Source: Nonomuraea angiospora (GTDB lineage: Bacteria; Actinomycetota; Actinomycetes; Streptosporangiales; Streptosporangiaceae). Taken from it: a stretch of 64,000 nt of DNA. The first letter of the stretch is position 1; each line of letters begins with the position of its first letter. This document shows positions 29,291 to 38,416 of the stretch, piece by piece. The DNA lies in NCBI RefSeq assembly GCF_014873145.1, contig NZ_JADBEK010000001.1:6572001-6636000 (forward strand). The letters are read 5' to 3'. The position numbers and the translations under genes were made by a program. Under the pieces are notes generated by a model. The model was given only the letters and a program-made list of their open reading frames with translations, searched no databases and was not told the origin of the DNA.

Positions 29291-30205
29291 CCCCACCGGG
29301 TCGAAGAGGCGGTCGGCGCAGTTCGGCCACTGGGTCTGCCAGCGGCTGCCCATTTGCTGGTAGAGGACCTGCGCCCGGTATGTCTGCTCCTCCGCCGGCC
29401 ACGTGCTGGGGATCCCCATCCCGCCCGCGGCCTGCCACACGGGCAGGCTGAACTGGTACATCCCGTAGTACGGCCCGTCCGGGTTGTAGGCCAGGGGGTC
29501 GCCCTGGGCCGCGCAGGCGGCCAGGGCCTGCCAGTTGAGCCGCAGGACCTCCGGGCGGATCGGGATGGTGTGCGAGGGTGTGACCGTGATGACCGTCCCG
29601 TCCTTGGGGAAGCTGCCGAGCGGCGGGGTCACCACGTAGCCGCGGCGCAGCGGGACGCGCTTCTGCCTGAGCACCTCGCGTACCGTCCTGGCGGTGGTGC
29701 GCGAGGTGATCCGGCTCGTGCCCGCGACCACGTACACCTTGCGCCTGGTGTAGACGGTCAGCTCCATCCCCGACAGCGGCACCGCGTCGTCCGGCGGCGC
29801 GGAGAGCTTGCCGGCGGCCGGGGTGAGGTCGAGTTCGGCGAGGGCGTCGCCGACGTTCGTGGCGGTGACCAGGTGCCTGCTGGTGCGGCCGTCCAGGGTC
29901 AGGGTGATCGGGCGGGCGTGGCGTACCTCGATGGTGGATCCGTCGGTGACGTCCTCGTGGGCGGGAGGACGTACGAGGTCGCCGTACCCCACCGAGACCC
30001 CCGCCTCGGCGAGCACGTCGTGTACGGTCCCCGCGAACGCGCGGACCTGCGACTGCCTGCCGTCGACGATCACGACGACATCTTTGACCAGGGACGAAAC
30101 CGCCACGAGCGCCCCCAGCGCCACCATGCCCGCCAGGCACACGGCCGGCGTCCACGGTGAACGCCACGGGATCGGGGGACGAGGCGCGCGCCTCTTACCT
30201 CGCAC
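29279..30205 (-). CDS. Rpf-like (RpfB-type) cell wall protein lacking the catalytic Glu
   Basis: 308 aa. N-terminal membrane anchor (~20-42), two to three ubiquitin-like DUF348 repeats (VDGRQSQVRAFAGTVHDVL, LDGRTSRHLVTATNVGDAL, VAGTSRITSRTTARTVREVL) and a C-terminal lysozyme-like Rpf domain. That domain should read W-x-x-(L/I)-A-x-C-E-(S/A)-G-G, but it reads NWQALAACAAQGDP, so the catalytic Glu is Ala. YYGMYQF is kept. No full G5 domain is seen. The GTG start has GGAGG upstream. It occupies the rpfB position between tatD and ksgA. Confidence 0.88.
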   Translation of the reverse strand: MRGKRRAPRPPIPWRSPWTPAVCLAGMVALGALVAVSSLVKDVVVIVDGRQSQVRAFAGTVHDVLAEAGVSVGYGDLVRPPAHEDVTDGSTIEVRHARPITLTLDGRTSRHLVTATNVGDALAELDLTPAAGKLSAPPDDAVPLSGMELTVYTRRKVYVVAGTSRITSRTTARTVREVLRQKRVPLRRGYVVTPPLGSFPKDGTVITVTPSHTIPIRPEVLRLNWQALAACAAQGDPLAYNPDGPYYGMYQFSLPVWQAAGGMGIPSTWPAEEQTYRAQVLYQQMGSRWQTQWPNCADRLFDPVGSSR

Positions 30206-30287
30206 GAAGCACCTCCGGTAACGGTCAGGACCGCCCGAACGTTAGCGTCGCGCCCGTGCCCGCAGCCGCGGGTTCAGCAAAAGATGG

Positions 30288-31142
30288 TCACCACTCGCCG
30301 AAGACCATGACTCCGTTGGCACTGATCGCCTCGCACAACTGATCCGGATGGACCCCTTTGACCTCCGCGAGGCAGCGCAAAGTGAGGGGGATGAGGTAGG
30401 GGGCGTTGGGCTTGCCGCGGTGCGGGACCGGCGGCAGGTAGGGGGCGTCGGTTTCGACCAGCATGAGCTCCTGCGGGGCGGTCTGGGCGGCCTCACGGAG
30501 GTAGGCGGCGTTCTTGTACGTCACAGGACCGGAAAAAGACATGAAATATCCGGCTTCGACACACTTTTTCGCCATTTCAGCGTCGCCCGAGAAGCTGTGG
30601 AAGACGACCTTGTCCGGCGCGCCCTCCTCGGCCAGCACCCTCAGCACGTCGTCATGCGCGTCGCGGTCGTGGATGACCAGAGCCTTGCCGGTGCGCTTGG
30701 CGATCTCGATGTGCGCGCGGAAGCTCGCGTGCTGATCTTCCTTGCTCGCCCAGTCACGGAAGTAGTCGAGCCCGGTCTCCCCCACCGCCCGCACCTCCGG
30801 CCGACGCGCGAGGCTCTCGATCTCGGCCAGGACCTCCGCGGTGGCCTCGTGGGCCTCGTTCGGGTGGATGGCCACCCCGGCGTACACGCCCTCCTGCTCG
30901 GCCGCCACCTCGGCGTTCCACCTGGAGGACCTCAGGTCGTAGCCGATGGTCACCAGCCGCGTCACGCCGACCGCCCTGGAGTCCTCCAGGATGCTCCGGA
31001 CGCTGGCCTCCGACGCCTGCGCGGCCTGCGCCACCGGATCGCCGGACGACGCCTGCCTGTTGCCAACCATGATGTCGAGATGGCAGTGGCTGTCGAAGAC
31101 AGGTGCGGAAAGCGGCTCGGGAGCGGCGGGAAGCTTGGTCAC
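30288..31142 (-). CDS. tatD: TatD-family metal-dependent hydrolase/DNase
   Basis: 284 aa TIM-barrel amidohydrolase. VFDSHCHLDIM (H-x-H metal motif), GETGLDYFRD, VIHDRDA, FHSFSGD and LVETDAPYLPPVPHRG give the full set of TatD ligands. TatD proteins act as 3'-5' exonucleases in DNA/RNA quality control. The GTG start is not preceded by a strong ribosome site. It lies 67 bp downstream of metG with a perfect palindromic terminator between them. Confidence 0.93.
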   Translation of the reverse strand: MTKLPAAPEPLSAPVFDSHCHLDIMVGNRQASSGDPVAQAAQASEASVRSILEDSRAVGVTRLVTIGYDLRSSRWNAEVAAEQEGVYAGVAIHPNEAHEATAEVLAEIESLARRPEVRAVGETGLDYFRDWASKEDQHASFRAHIEIAKRTGKALVIHDRDAHDDVLRVLAEEGAPDKVVFHSFSGDAEMAKKCVEAGYFMSFSGPVTYKNAAYLREAAQTAPQELMLVETDAPYLPPVPHRGKPNAPYLIPLTLRCLAEVKGVHPDQLCEAISANGVMVFGEW

Positions 31143-31165
31143 GCGTTCTAAAGTAGCGCTCTGCC

Positions 31166-31201
31166 GTCCTTGGGGCTGATGGCGCCATCAGCCCCAAGGA
31201 C
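31166..31201 (-). terminator. Perfect 36-bp palindrome after metG
   Basis: Arms of 18 bases (GTCCTTGGGGCTGATGGC and its exact complement) with no loop bases lie between the metG stop and the tatD start. No U-run follows on the minus strand, as is common for actinobacterial hairpin terminators. It could also terminate plus-strand transcripts. Confidence 0.8.
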
Positions 31202-31208
31202 TACGGGG

Positions 31209-32990
31209 TCACTCGCCCAGCCGGGCCAGCTCCTCGTCCACGACCTTCGGGTCGAGCTTCTTGAACAGCGGCACGGGCGGCGCGAGCGGCGTGCCCGGCT
31301 TGATCGGCCGGTGCTCCCAGCGGGCCGCCCCGTCGTACTCGCCGGTGATCACCGGGTAGGGGGTGCCGCCGTCCTCGTCGACCTCGCGGATCTCCGGCAT
31401 GCCCGACCACACGCCCTCGCCGCCGAGCATGGAGAAGACCTTGTTGGAGGAGCTGGGCAGGAACGGCGTGAGCATCGTCTTGGCGTCGTCGACCACCTGG
31501 AGCGCGACGTGCAGGATCGACTTCTGCCGCTCCGGGTCCTCCTTGAGCTTCCACGGCTCCTGCTCGGCCAGGTATTTGTTGGCCTCGCGGACCACGTCGA
31601 ACGCCTCGTTGATCGCGTTCTTGAAGCGCGACCTGCCCAGCTCCGCGCCCACCGGCGCGAACGCCTTGCGCGAGCGCTCCAGCAGGGCCCGGTCGGCGTC
31701 GGTGAGGTGGCCCGGCTCGGGCACGGCCCCGAAGTTCTTCGCCGCCATCGAGATCGACCGGTTGACCAGGTTTCCCCAGGCCGCGACCAGCTCGCCGTTG
31801 TTGCGGTTGACGAACTCCTGCCAGGTGAAATCGGTGTCCTGGTTTTCCGGTCCGGCCACCGCGATGTAGTAGCGAAGGGCGTCGGCGTCGTAACGCGCCA
31901 GGAAATCTCTTACGTAAATTACTACTTGCCTGGACGAGGAGAACTTCTTGCCCTCCATGGTCAGGAACTCGCTGGAGACCACCTCGGACGGCACCGCGAG
32001 CGCGCCGAGCGAGCCCGGCGTGCCGGCGCGGTCGCCCTGCCCGCTGTAGCCGTAGAGCATCGCCGGCCAGATCTCGGCGTGGAAGACGATGTTGTCCTTG
32101 CCCATGAAGTAGTAGCCGCGGGCGTCGGGATTCTGCCACCACGCGCGCCACGCGTCGGGGTCGCCCGAGCGCCTGGCCCACTCGATGGAGGCCGACAGGT
32201 AGCCGATCACCGCGTCGAACCACACGTAGAGCCGCTTGTTGGGCTGGTCGCGCCAGCCGTCGAGCGGGATCGGCACGCCCCAGTCGAGGTCGCGGCTGAT
32301 CGCGCGCGGCTGCAGGTCGCCGAGCAGGTTGAGCGCGAACTTCAGCACGTTGGGCCGCCACTCGCCCTGCTTGGACTGCAGGTAGGAGCCGAGGACCTCG
32401 GTGAAGGCGGGCAGGTCGAGCATGAAGTGCTCGGTCTCGACGAACGTGGGCGTCTCGCCGTTGATGCGGCTCTTGGGGTTGATCAGCTGGATCGGGTCGA
32501 GCTGGTTGCCGCAGTTGTCGCACTGGTCGCCGCGCGCGCCGTCGTAGCCGCAGATGGGGCAGGTGCCCTCGATGTAGCGGTCGGGCAGAGTGCGGCCGGT
32601 CGAGGGGGAAATGGCCCCCATCGTGGTCTTGGGGAAGATATAGCCGTTGTCGTAGAGGCCCTTGAAGATCTCTTGTGTGATGGCGTAGTGGTTTTTCGTC
32701 GTGGTCCTGGTGAACAGGTCGTAGGAGAGCCCGAGGCCGGTCAGGTCCTCGGCGATGACGCGGTTGTAGCGGTCGGCCAGCTCCCTGGCGCTCACGCCTT
32801 CCTTGTCGGCCTGCACCTGGATGGGCGTGCCGTGCTCGTCGGTGCCTGACACCATCAGCACCTTGTTGCCCGCCATCCGCTGGTAGCGGCTGAAGACGTC
32901 GGACGGCACGCCGAACCCGGAGACGTGCCCGATGTGGCGGGGGCCGTTTGCGTAGGGCCACGCGACGGCGGTCAAGATGTGCTGGGACAT
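31209..32990 (-). CDS. metG: Methionyl-tRNA synthetase
   Basis: Charges tRNA-Met, 593 aa. The HIGH motif is in [15 protein letters not shown]. The zinc knuckle is [18 protein letters not shown]. The KMSKS-type loop is KKFSSSR. The C-terminal anticodon domain lacks the EMAP/TRBP dimer extension. ATG start ([12 protein letters not shown]). It is followed by a strong palindromic terminator; tatD lies downstream. Confidence 0.97.
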   Translation of the reverse strand: MSQHILTAVAWPYANGPRHIGHVSGFGVPSDVFSRYQRMAGNKVLMVSGTDEHGTPIQVQADKEGVSARELADRYNRVIAEDLTGLGLSYDLFTRTTTKNHYAITQEIFKGLYDNGYIFPKTTMGAISPSTGRTLPDRYIEGTCPICGYDGARGDQCDNCGNQLDPIQLINPKSRINGETPTFVETEHFMLDLPAFTEVLGSYLQSKQGEWRPNVLKFALNLLGDLQPRAISRDLDWGVPIPLDGWRDQPNKRLYVWFDAVIGYLSASIEWARRSGDPDAWRAWWQNPDARGYYFMGKDNIVFHAEIWPAMLYGYSGQGDRAGTPGSLGALAVPSEVVSSEFLTMEGKKFSSSRQVVIYVRDFLARYDADALRYYIAVAGPENQDTDFTWQEFVNRNNGELVAAWGNLVNRSISMAAKNFGAVPEPGHLTDADRALLERSRKAFAPVGAELGRSRFKNAINEAFDVVREANKYLAEQEPWKLKEDPERQKSILHVALQVVDDAKTMLTPFLPSSSNKVFSMLGGEGVWSGMPEIREVDEDGGTPYPVITGEYDGAARWEHRPIKPGTPLAPPVPLFKKLDPKVVDEELARLGE

Positions 32991-33042
32991 AGTCCTTAGC
33001 CTAACGGGGCTCCCTGTCCGCCTCGGACCGAATCCCCCACGT

Positions 33043-33068
33043 CGGCGGGGCCCGTCTGGACCCCGCCG
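33043..33068 (-). terminator. Hairpin terminator after the GT2 gene
   Basis: Eight-base arms CGGCGGGG/CCCCGCCG with a 10-base loop lie just past the stop of the minus-strand glycosyltransferase and before the metG start. Few Us follow. Confidence 0.6.
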
Positions 33069-33075
33069 GGAGCGG

Positions 33076-34311
33076 CTATCGCTTGGATTCCTCGAGGGAG
33101 ACGTCCTCGAGGGAGACCGCCTCCGCGGCCTCCTCGGCGGCCTTGGCGGCCACGTCGATGGAGCTCTCGCGGGTGCGGCGGATGCCGAGGATGCTGATGA
33201 ACAGCGCCGCGAAGATCGTCTGGAAGCTCACGATCAGAGCGGTCGCGGAGGGCACGACGATGCGCAGCGACTCGCGCGGGTCGAGCTCGCCGAAGCTGCG
33301 CACCTGCCAGTGGACCAGCGACATCACCAGGCCGATCAGACCGGCCAGCGCCAGCAGGCCGCCGACCACGAGCCCCTTCTCCAGGCTCACGATGTCGATC
33401 AGCCGCCGGATGCGCGGCGATTCGGGCAGGAAGCCCTCCTCGGCCGCGTAGACCTTGGTGAACACGGCGAACAGGGCCGCCTGGAAGCCGATCACGACCA
33501 GGGCGGACGACCCGACGAGGGTGTCGACGTCGAAGGCCAGCTCCCCGATCTCCACCGGGCCGAACGTCAGCGCCGTCCCGGCGATCAGGCCGATGACCAT
33601 CATCAGCACGCCGGGGTAGAAGAACAGCCACTTGGGGCTGTAGAGCAGCAGGAAGCGCAGGTGGCGCCAGCCGTCGCGCCAGGAGCGCAGGTGCGGCGGG
33701 CGGGAGCGGCCGTCGGGCGAGAGCGTGGTGGGCACCTCGCGCACGTCGAGGCCGGACAGCGTGGAGCGGACCACCATCTCGGAGGCGAACTCCATGCCTC
33801 CCGTCTGCAGCTGCAGCTTGAGGATCGAGTCGCGCCGGAACCCGCGCAGCCCGCAGTGGAAGTCACCGATGGCCGAGGGGAAGAACAGCCGGCCGATAAA
33901 CGACAGCACCGGGTTGCCGAGGTAGCGGTGGAGCGGGGGCATGGCGCCCGGGGCGATGCCGCCCTTGAAGCGGTTTCCCATCACCAGGTCGGCGCCGTCG
34001 CGCAGCTGCTCCACGAACGGCAGCAACGCGGTGAAGTCATAGGAGTCGTCGGCGTCGCCCATGATGACGTATTTGCCGCGCGCCGCCCTGATACCGCCCA
34101 TGAGGGCGTTGCCATAGCCCTTCTCGTCGACGTGGACCACGCGGGCTCCGGCGTCGCGGGCGAGCTGTTGCGAGCCGTCCGTGCTGCCGTTGTCGGCGAT
34201 CAGGACCTCGCCCTCGATGCCGTGCTCCTCCATGCACGCCAGCGCCTTGCGTACACAGACTTCCACGGTCTCCGCCTCGTTGAGGCAGGGCATGACCACC
34301 GTCAGTTCCAC
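33076..34311 (-). CDS. Family 2 glycosyltransferase with C-terminal membrane spans (polyprenyl-phosphate sugar synthase type)
   Basis: 411 aa. The GT-A domain begins [26 protein letters not shown] and GDADDSYDF (D-x-D metal motif) follow, with GNRFKGG further on. From ~residue 230 there are about four membrane helices, ending in a Glu/Ser-rich tail with two SLE(D/E) blocks. Architecture like dolichol-phosphate mannose/glucose synthases of the GtrB/DpgS kind, which charge a polyprenyl phosphate carrier on the cytosolic face. The GTG start has AAGGG seven bases before. Probably supplies donor for the adjacent GT-C enzymes. Confidence 0.88.
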   Translation of the reverse strand: MELTVVMPCLNEAETVEVCVRKALACMEEHGIEGEVLIADNGSTDGSQQLARDAGARVVHVDEKGYGNALMGGIRAARGKYVIMGDADDSYDFTALLPFVEQLRDGADLVMGNRFKGGIAPGAMPPLHRYLGNPVLSFIGRLFFPSAIGDFHCGLRGFRRDSILKLQLQTGGMEFASEMVVRSTLSGLDVREVPTTLSPDGRSRPPHLRSWRDGWRHLRFLLLYSPKWLFFYPGVLMMVIGLIAGTALTFGPVEIGELAFDVDTLVGSSALVVIGFQAALFAVFTKVYAAEEGFLPESPRIRRLIDIVSLEKGLVVGGLLALAGLIGLVMSLVHWQVRSFGELDPRESLRIVVPSATALIVSFQTIFAALFISILGIRRTRESSIDVAAKAAEEAAEAVSLEDVSLEESKR

Positions 34312-34410
34312 GTGTCTACCCTTCAGTTAAGACTCTTCCAGTGAACCATCATGCCCTGTGCCCAACCGTGCTCGGGTCAAGACCCAAAAACGACTGGCAT
34401 TCTTTACAGC

Positions 34411-35958
34411 ATGGTGAGCGTCGCGGAGATTACCCCTGTGGACCACTCCGCTCCTGGCCGGGCAGCGCGTTGGCTGTCATTCTTGCGCCGGCATCGAGTG
34501 TTCGCCGCGGTTTTCGGCGTAGGCGCCGTGCTGCGGCTCATCACCATGCTCGGCTACGGCCCGGCCATGTGGTTCAACGACTCCTACGAGTACGTCTCGG
34601 TGGCGCTGCACCCGCGGCCGCACCCGATCAGGCCCGACGGCTACAGCTTCTGGCTCATGATGCTCAAGCCGTTCCACAGCTTCGCGTTTGTGATCTTCAC
34701 GCAGCACCTGATGGGGCTGGCCACGGCCTGCCTGATCTACGCGTTGCTGCGGATCAAGTTCCGGCTGCCGAAGTGGGGCGCCACGCTGGCGGCGGCGCCG
34801 GTGCTGCTGGACGCGTACCAGATCCAGCTCGAGCAGCTGGTGATGTCCGACAGCATGTTCACGCTGCTCGTGGTGGGCGTCATCACGCTGGTGCTGTGGA
34901 AGCGGCGGCTGTCGTGGCAGGCGGGCGCGGTCGTCGGCCTGCTGCTGGCGGTGACGTGGCTGACCCGCTCGATCGGCCTGCCGATCCTGGCGCTGGTGGT
35001 GCTCTACCTGCTGGTCAAGCGGACCGGCTGGCGCCCGATCGTGGCCGTGATCACGGCCTGCGCGGTGCCGGTGATGGCGTACATGGGCTGGTTCGCCTCC
35101 GCGTACGGCAAGTTCGCGATGACCAACAGCGACGGTCTCATCCTCTACATGCGCACGGCCATCTTCGCCGACTGCAACAAGATGAAGATCGACAAGTACA
35201 AGGAGGTCCAGCTCCTCCTGCTGTGCATCAACGACCCGGTCAGCCAGCGCAAGGACTACGCGCAGTGGTACCTGTGGGGCCAGGGCAACGGCGACGGCAC
35301 GGGCACCGGCGAGGTGCTGCACCGGTGGGGCATCAACAAGAAGTGGAGCGAGATCACCAACGACGCGGCCAGCGCGTTCGCCACGCGGGCGATCCTGTCG
35401 CAGCCCGGCGACTACCTCAAGGTGGTCACGCGTGACTTCTTCCGGTCCTTCCACTGGGGCCGGCCGATGTTCCCCGACCCGTCCACGTACGGCATGTACG
35501 AGTTCAAGCCGTACGTCGAGCCGGACGAGAGCGGCCAGCCCAAGCGGCTGCCGAAGTGGTCGTCGTACGCGGGCGGCCGCACCGACACCGACGCGTTCAG
35601 CTACGAGCAGGGCCCGCCGGAGACCCGCATCGTGCACCCGTGGGCCGACATCATGAGCGGCTACCAGAAGGTGTTCTACCTGCGCGGCATCATGCTCGGC
35701 GGCATCCTGCTGATCGGCCTGTACGGCGTCGCGGTCAGGTGGCGCAAGTTCGGCGGCCCGGTGGTGCTGCCGTGGCTCGGCGCGGTGGGGCTGCTGCTGG
35801 CCCCGGCGGCGACGGCGGAGTTCGACTACCGGTACGTGCTCCCGGCCGTCCCGCTGGCCTGCGTCGCCGCGGCGATCACGCTGCGCCGCGGCGTCACTTG
35901 GGCGCGGCGGTCACCCAAGAACGCATCAGCATCCGAGCCCACCAGTCTGCGTGTGTGA
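34411..35958 (+). CDS. GT-C fold membrane glycosyltransferase (PMT/ArnT-like), specificity unknown
   Basis: 515 aa with about 10-12 hydrophobic segments. The first outer loop carries the acidic pair typical of GT-C enzymes (MWFNDSYEYVSVALHPRPHP). A large outer loop (~235-400) contains GQGNGDGTGTG and GMYEFKPY, and hydrophobic helices close the C-terminus. It probably uses a polyprenyl-phosphate sugar donor. Divergent from the GT2 gene (99 bp). Its last 65 bp run antisense into the end of the O-mannosyltransferase gene. The ATG (MVSVAEITP) has no ribosome site. Confidence 0.75.
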   Translation: MVSVAEITPVDHSAPGRAARWLSFLRRHRVFAAVFGVGAVLRLITMLGYGPAMWFNDSYEYVSVALHPRPHPIRPDGYSFWLMMLKPFHSFAFVIFTQHLMGLATACLIYALLRIKFRLPKWGATLAAAPVLLDAYQIQLEQLVMSDSMFTLLVVGVITLVLWKRRLSWQAGAVVGLLLAVTWLTRSIGLPILALVVLYLLVKRTGWRPIVAVITACAVPVMAYMGWFASAYGKFAMTNSDGLILYMRTAIFADCNKMKIDKYKEVQLLLLCINDPVSQRKDYAQWYLWGQGNGDGTGTGEVLHRWGINKKWSEITNDAASAFATRAILSQPGDYLKVVTRDFFRSFHWGRPMFPDPSTYGMYEFKPYVEPDESGQPKRLPKWSSYAGGRTDTDAFSYEQGPPETRIVHPWADIMSGYQKVFYLRGIMLGGILLIGLYGVAVRWRKFGGPVVLPWLGAVGLLLAPAATAEFDYRYVLPAVPLACVAAAITLRRGVTWARRSPKNASASEPTSLRV

Positions 35959-37489
35959 TCGTCTCGGCGGTCAGCACCGGATAGAGCCACCAGAAGTTGA
36001 TCAGCACGATGAGCGCGAACGCCCCCACCACCGCGGCCCCGGTCGCCCGCCGGGTCGCGGGGGCGTCCTGCCGGCCCAGCACCAGCCCCGCCACCAGCAC
36101 GAGCGCCAGCACCATGAACGGCACGACGGGGATCATGTAGAACAGGTACATCGTCCGGTTGTCGGCGAGGGCGTAGTAGAACCACGGCAGCCAGCCGGCC
36201 GCCACGCCCAGCAGCGCCGCCCCCGCCCGCCAGTCGCGCGTGGCCACGTACCACGCGACGAGGGCGATCAGCGCCGGCACGGCGGCGTACCACAGGGCGG
36301 GGGTGCCGACCCCGAGCACGGCCTGTGAGCACTTGTCGGCCCCGCACGCCGACGGCGGGATGTCCAGCGGGTAGTGGAACGAGACGGGCCTGATCAGCAG
36401 CGGCCACTGCCACGGCTCCGACATGTACGGGTGGTATTCGTGCAGGTTGCTGTGGTAGCCCAGCACCTGCAGCTGGTAGCGCAGCCACGACCGCACCGAG
36501 TCGACCACGAAGAACGCGGGCCCGGACGAGGTGGCCTGCGCCCAGTCGCGCCCCCAGCCGCCGGAGGTGGCGAACCACCCGGTCCACGAGGCCATGAAGG
36601 TGACCGCGGGCACGAACGCCATGGCCGCGGACGCGCCCGGCAGATCGTACGAGAACGCCCCCCGGTAGGGCTGCCGCAGCCCCAGCGCCCGTCTGGCCCC
36701 CATGTCCCACATGAGGCTCATGACCGCGAACGCGATCAGGAAGAAGATCCCCGACCACTTCACCGCGCACGCCGCCCCCAGGCAGAGCCCGGCCGCCAGC
36801 CGCCACGGCCGCAGCCCCAGGCGCGGCCCCAGCTCGCCGAGCGGCCCGCGCCCGTGCAGGTCGGCCAGCCGTTGCCGCGCCCAGTCCCGGTCGGTCACCA
36901 GGCAGGCGAACCCGGCCAGCACCCAGAACATCAGGAAGATGTCCAGCAGTGCCGTGCGCGACAGCACCAGGTGCAGGCCGTCGAGCGAGAGCAGCAGCCC
37001 GGCCAGGCAGCCCAGCAGCGTGGAGCGCGTCATCCTGCGGGCCACCCTGGCCATGATCAGGATGGACAGCGTGCCGATCAGTGCGGCGGCGAAGCGCCAG
37101 CCGAACGGGTCCATCCCGAACAGCCACTCGCCCACGCCGATCATCCACTTGCCCAGCGGCGGGTGCGCCACGAACGAGGCGCAGTCGTCGGGCTGCGGGC
37201 ACTGCTTGAAGATGTCCAGGTTGCCGGTGATGAGGCGTTTGTCGGCGATCGGGTCCTTGGCGTCGCCGAGCATGGTCCGCTCGACGCCGTGCGTGATCAG
37301 CGAGTACGCGTCCTTGGCGTAGTACGTCTCGTCGAAGACGACGGCCTTGGGCTCGTCGAGCCTGATGAACCGCAGGAGGCCACCGAACAGCGCGACCAGG
37401 ATCGGCCCGGCCCAGCCCAGCACGGGGGTCCCCGGCATCGGCGGGACCAGTCGCTGAGCGGAAACCCCCCAGTTCCTCACGATGCGCAC
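35894..37489 (-). CDS. pmt: Protein O-mannosyltransferase (Pmt), copy 1
   Basis: 531 aa, 10-11 membrane spans. PKAVVFDETYYAKDAYSL holds the catalytic D-E pair in loop 1. HPPLGKWMIGVGEWLFG and SRTALLDIFLMFWVLAGF are Pmt signatures, and ADNRTMYLFYMIPVVPF lies near the end. It transfers mannose from polyprenyl-P-mannose to Ser/Thr of exported proteins. The start is uncertain: GTG 37489 is one base after the rsmI stop, and GTG 37480 has AGGG upstream. It overlaps the convergent GT-C gene by 65 bp. About half identical to copy 2 by eye. Confidence 0.93.
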   Translation of the reverse strand: MRIVRNWGVSAQRLVPPMPGTPVLGWAGPILVALFGGLLRFIRLDEPKAVVFDETYYAKDAYSLITHGVERTMLGDAKDPIADKRLITGNLDIFKQCPQPDDCASFVAHPPLGKWMIGVGEWLFGMDPFGWRFAAALIGTLSILIMARVARRMTRSTLLGCLAGLLLSLDGLHLVLSRTALLDIFLMFWVLAGFACLVTDRDWARQRLADLHGRGPLGELGPRLGLRPWRLAAGLCLGAACAVKWSGIFFLIAFAVMSLMWDMGARRALGLRQPYRGAFSYDLPGASAAMAFVPAVTFMASWTGWFATSGGWGRDWAQATSSGPAFFVVDSVRSWLRYQLQVLGYHSNLHEYHPYMSEPWQWPLLIRPVSFHYPLDIPPSACGADKCSQAVLGVGTPALWYAAVPALIALVAWYVATRDWRAGAALLGVAAGWLPWFYYALADNRTMYLFYMIPVVPFMVLALVLVAGLVLGRQDAPATRRATGAAVVGAFALIVLINFWWLYPVLTAETITHADWWARMLMRSWVTAAPK

Positions 37490-37490
37490 C

Positions 37491-38339
37491 CTATGGCGTA
37501 GGGGATCTCCTGTGAACCAGGTCATACAGCTCGCGTTTGGGGATGCCCGCCTGCTTGGCCACCTCGGCGACGGCGAGCTTGCGCTGCTCGCCCTCGGCGA
37601 CCCTGCGGTCCACCTCGGCGACCAGCTCGTCCAGGTCCGGCTCGCCCTCCCCCGGCGCGTATCCGGCGACCACGAGCGTGATCTCGCCCTTGACGTCCTT
37701 GGCCGCCCATTCGGCCAGCTCGCCGAGCCCGCCCCGCCGTACCTCCTCGTACGTCTTGGTCAGCTCGCGGCACACGGCGGCCTGCCGGTCGGCGCCGAAC
37801 GCCTCGGCCATGGCCTCCAGGGAGCTCGCCAGCCGGCGCGGCGACTCGAAGAAGACCATCGTGCGCTCCTCGGCCGCCAGGGAGGCCAGGCGGCGGGCCC
37901 GCTCGCCCGGCTTGCGCGGCGGGAAGCCCTCGAAGCAGAACCGGTCGCTGGCCAGACCGGACACCGCCAGCGCGGTCGTGACGGCGCTCGGCCCCGGCAG
38001 CGCGGTGACCGTGATGCCCTCGTCGACCGCCAGGCGCGTCAGGCGGTAGCCGGGGTCGGAGACGCCCGGCATGCCCGCGTCCGTGATGACCACGACCGTG
38101 CGGCCCTCTTTCAGGGTCTCCAATAGCTCCTTGGCCCGGACCGCCTCGTTCTGGTCGTAATAGGACACCACCCGGCCCTCGATCTCCACACCCAGCTCGG
38201 TCGCGAGCCTGCGCAGGCGCCTGGTGTCCTCGGCGGCCACCACGTCGGCGCTCCCCAGCACCTCGCGCAGCCGCGGCGAGACGTCACCCGCCTGGCCGAT
38301 GGGGGCTCCTGCCAGCACCAACCTGCCGTCTTCAGTCAC
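37491..38339 (-). CDS. rsmI: 16S rRNA (cytidine1402-2'-O)-methyltransferase
   Basis: 282 aa, tetrapyrrole-methylase fold. LVLAGAPIGQAGDVSPRLREVL, VAAEDTRRLRRL, TDAGMPGVSDPGYRL and ALPGPSAVTTALAVSGL are the RsmI blocks; a C-terminal helix-turn-helix-like tail follows. The GTG at 38339 is preceded by a -10-like CACAAT at six bases, so it may be leaderless; longer starts fall in the promoter of the divergent pmt copy 2. The rsmI-pmt neighbourhood is conserved in mycobacteria. Confidence 0.93.
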   Translation of the reverse strand: MTEDGRLVLAGAPIGQAGDVSPRLREVLGSADVVAAEDTRRLRRLATELGVEIEGRVVSYYDQNEAVRAKELLETLKEGRTVVVITDAGMPGVSDPGYRLTRLAVDEGITVTALPGPSAVTTALAVSGLASDRFCFEGFPPRKPGERARRLASLAAEERTMVFFESPRRLASSLEAMAEAFGADRQAAVCRELTKTYEEVRRGGLGELAEWAAKDVKGEITLVVAGYAPGEGEPDLDELVAEVDRRVAEGEQRKLAVAEVAKQAGIPKRELYDLVHRRSPTP

Positions 38340-38416
38340 CTGACCATTGTGGCAGGGCATCCCAAATAACCGTGTTTCTGCGTTTGCGATCGGCTTGGGG
38401 CCCGTACGATGTCCGA

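Noticed and set aside
30206..30287. Riboswitch upstream of the rpf-like gene
   Set aside because: rpf genes in actinobacteria can have a c-di-AMP riboswitch, but only 82 bp separate it from tatD and no such fold is present.
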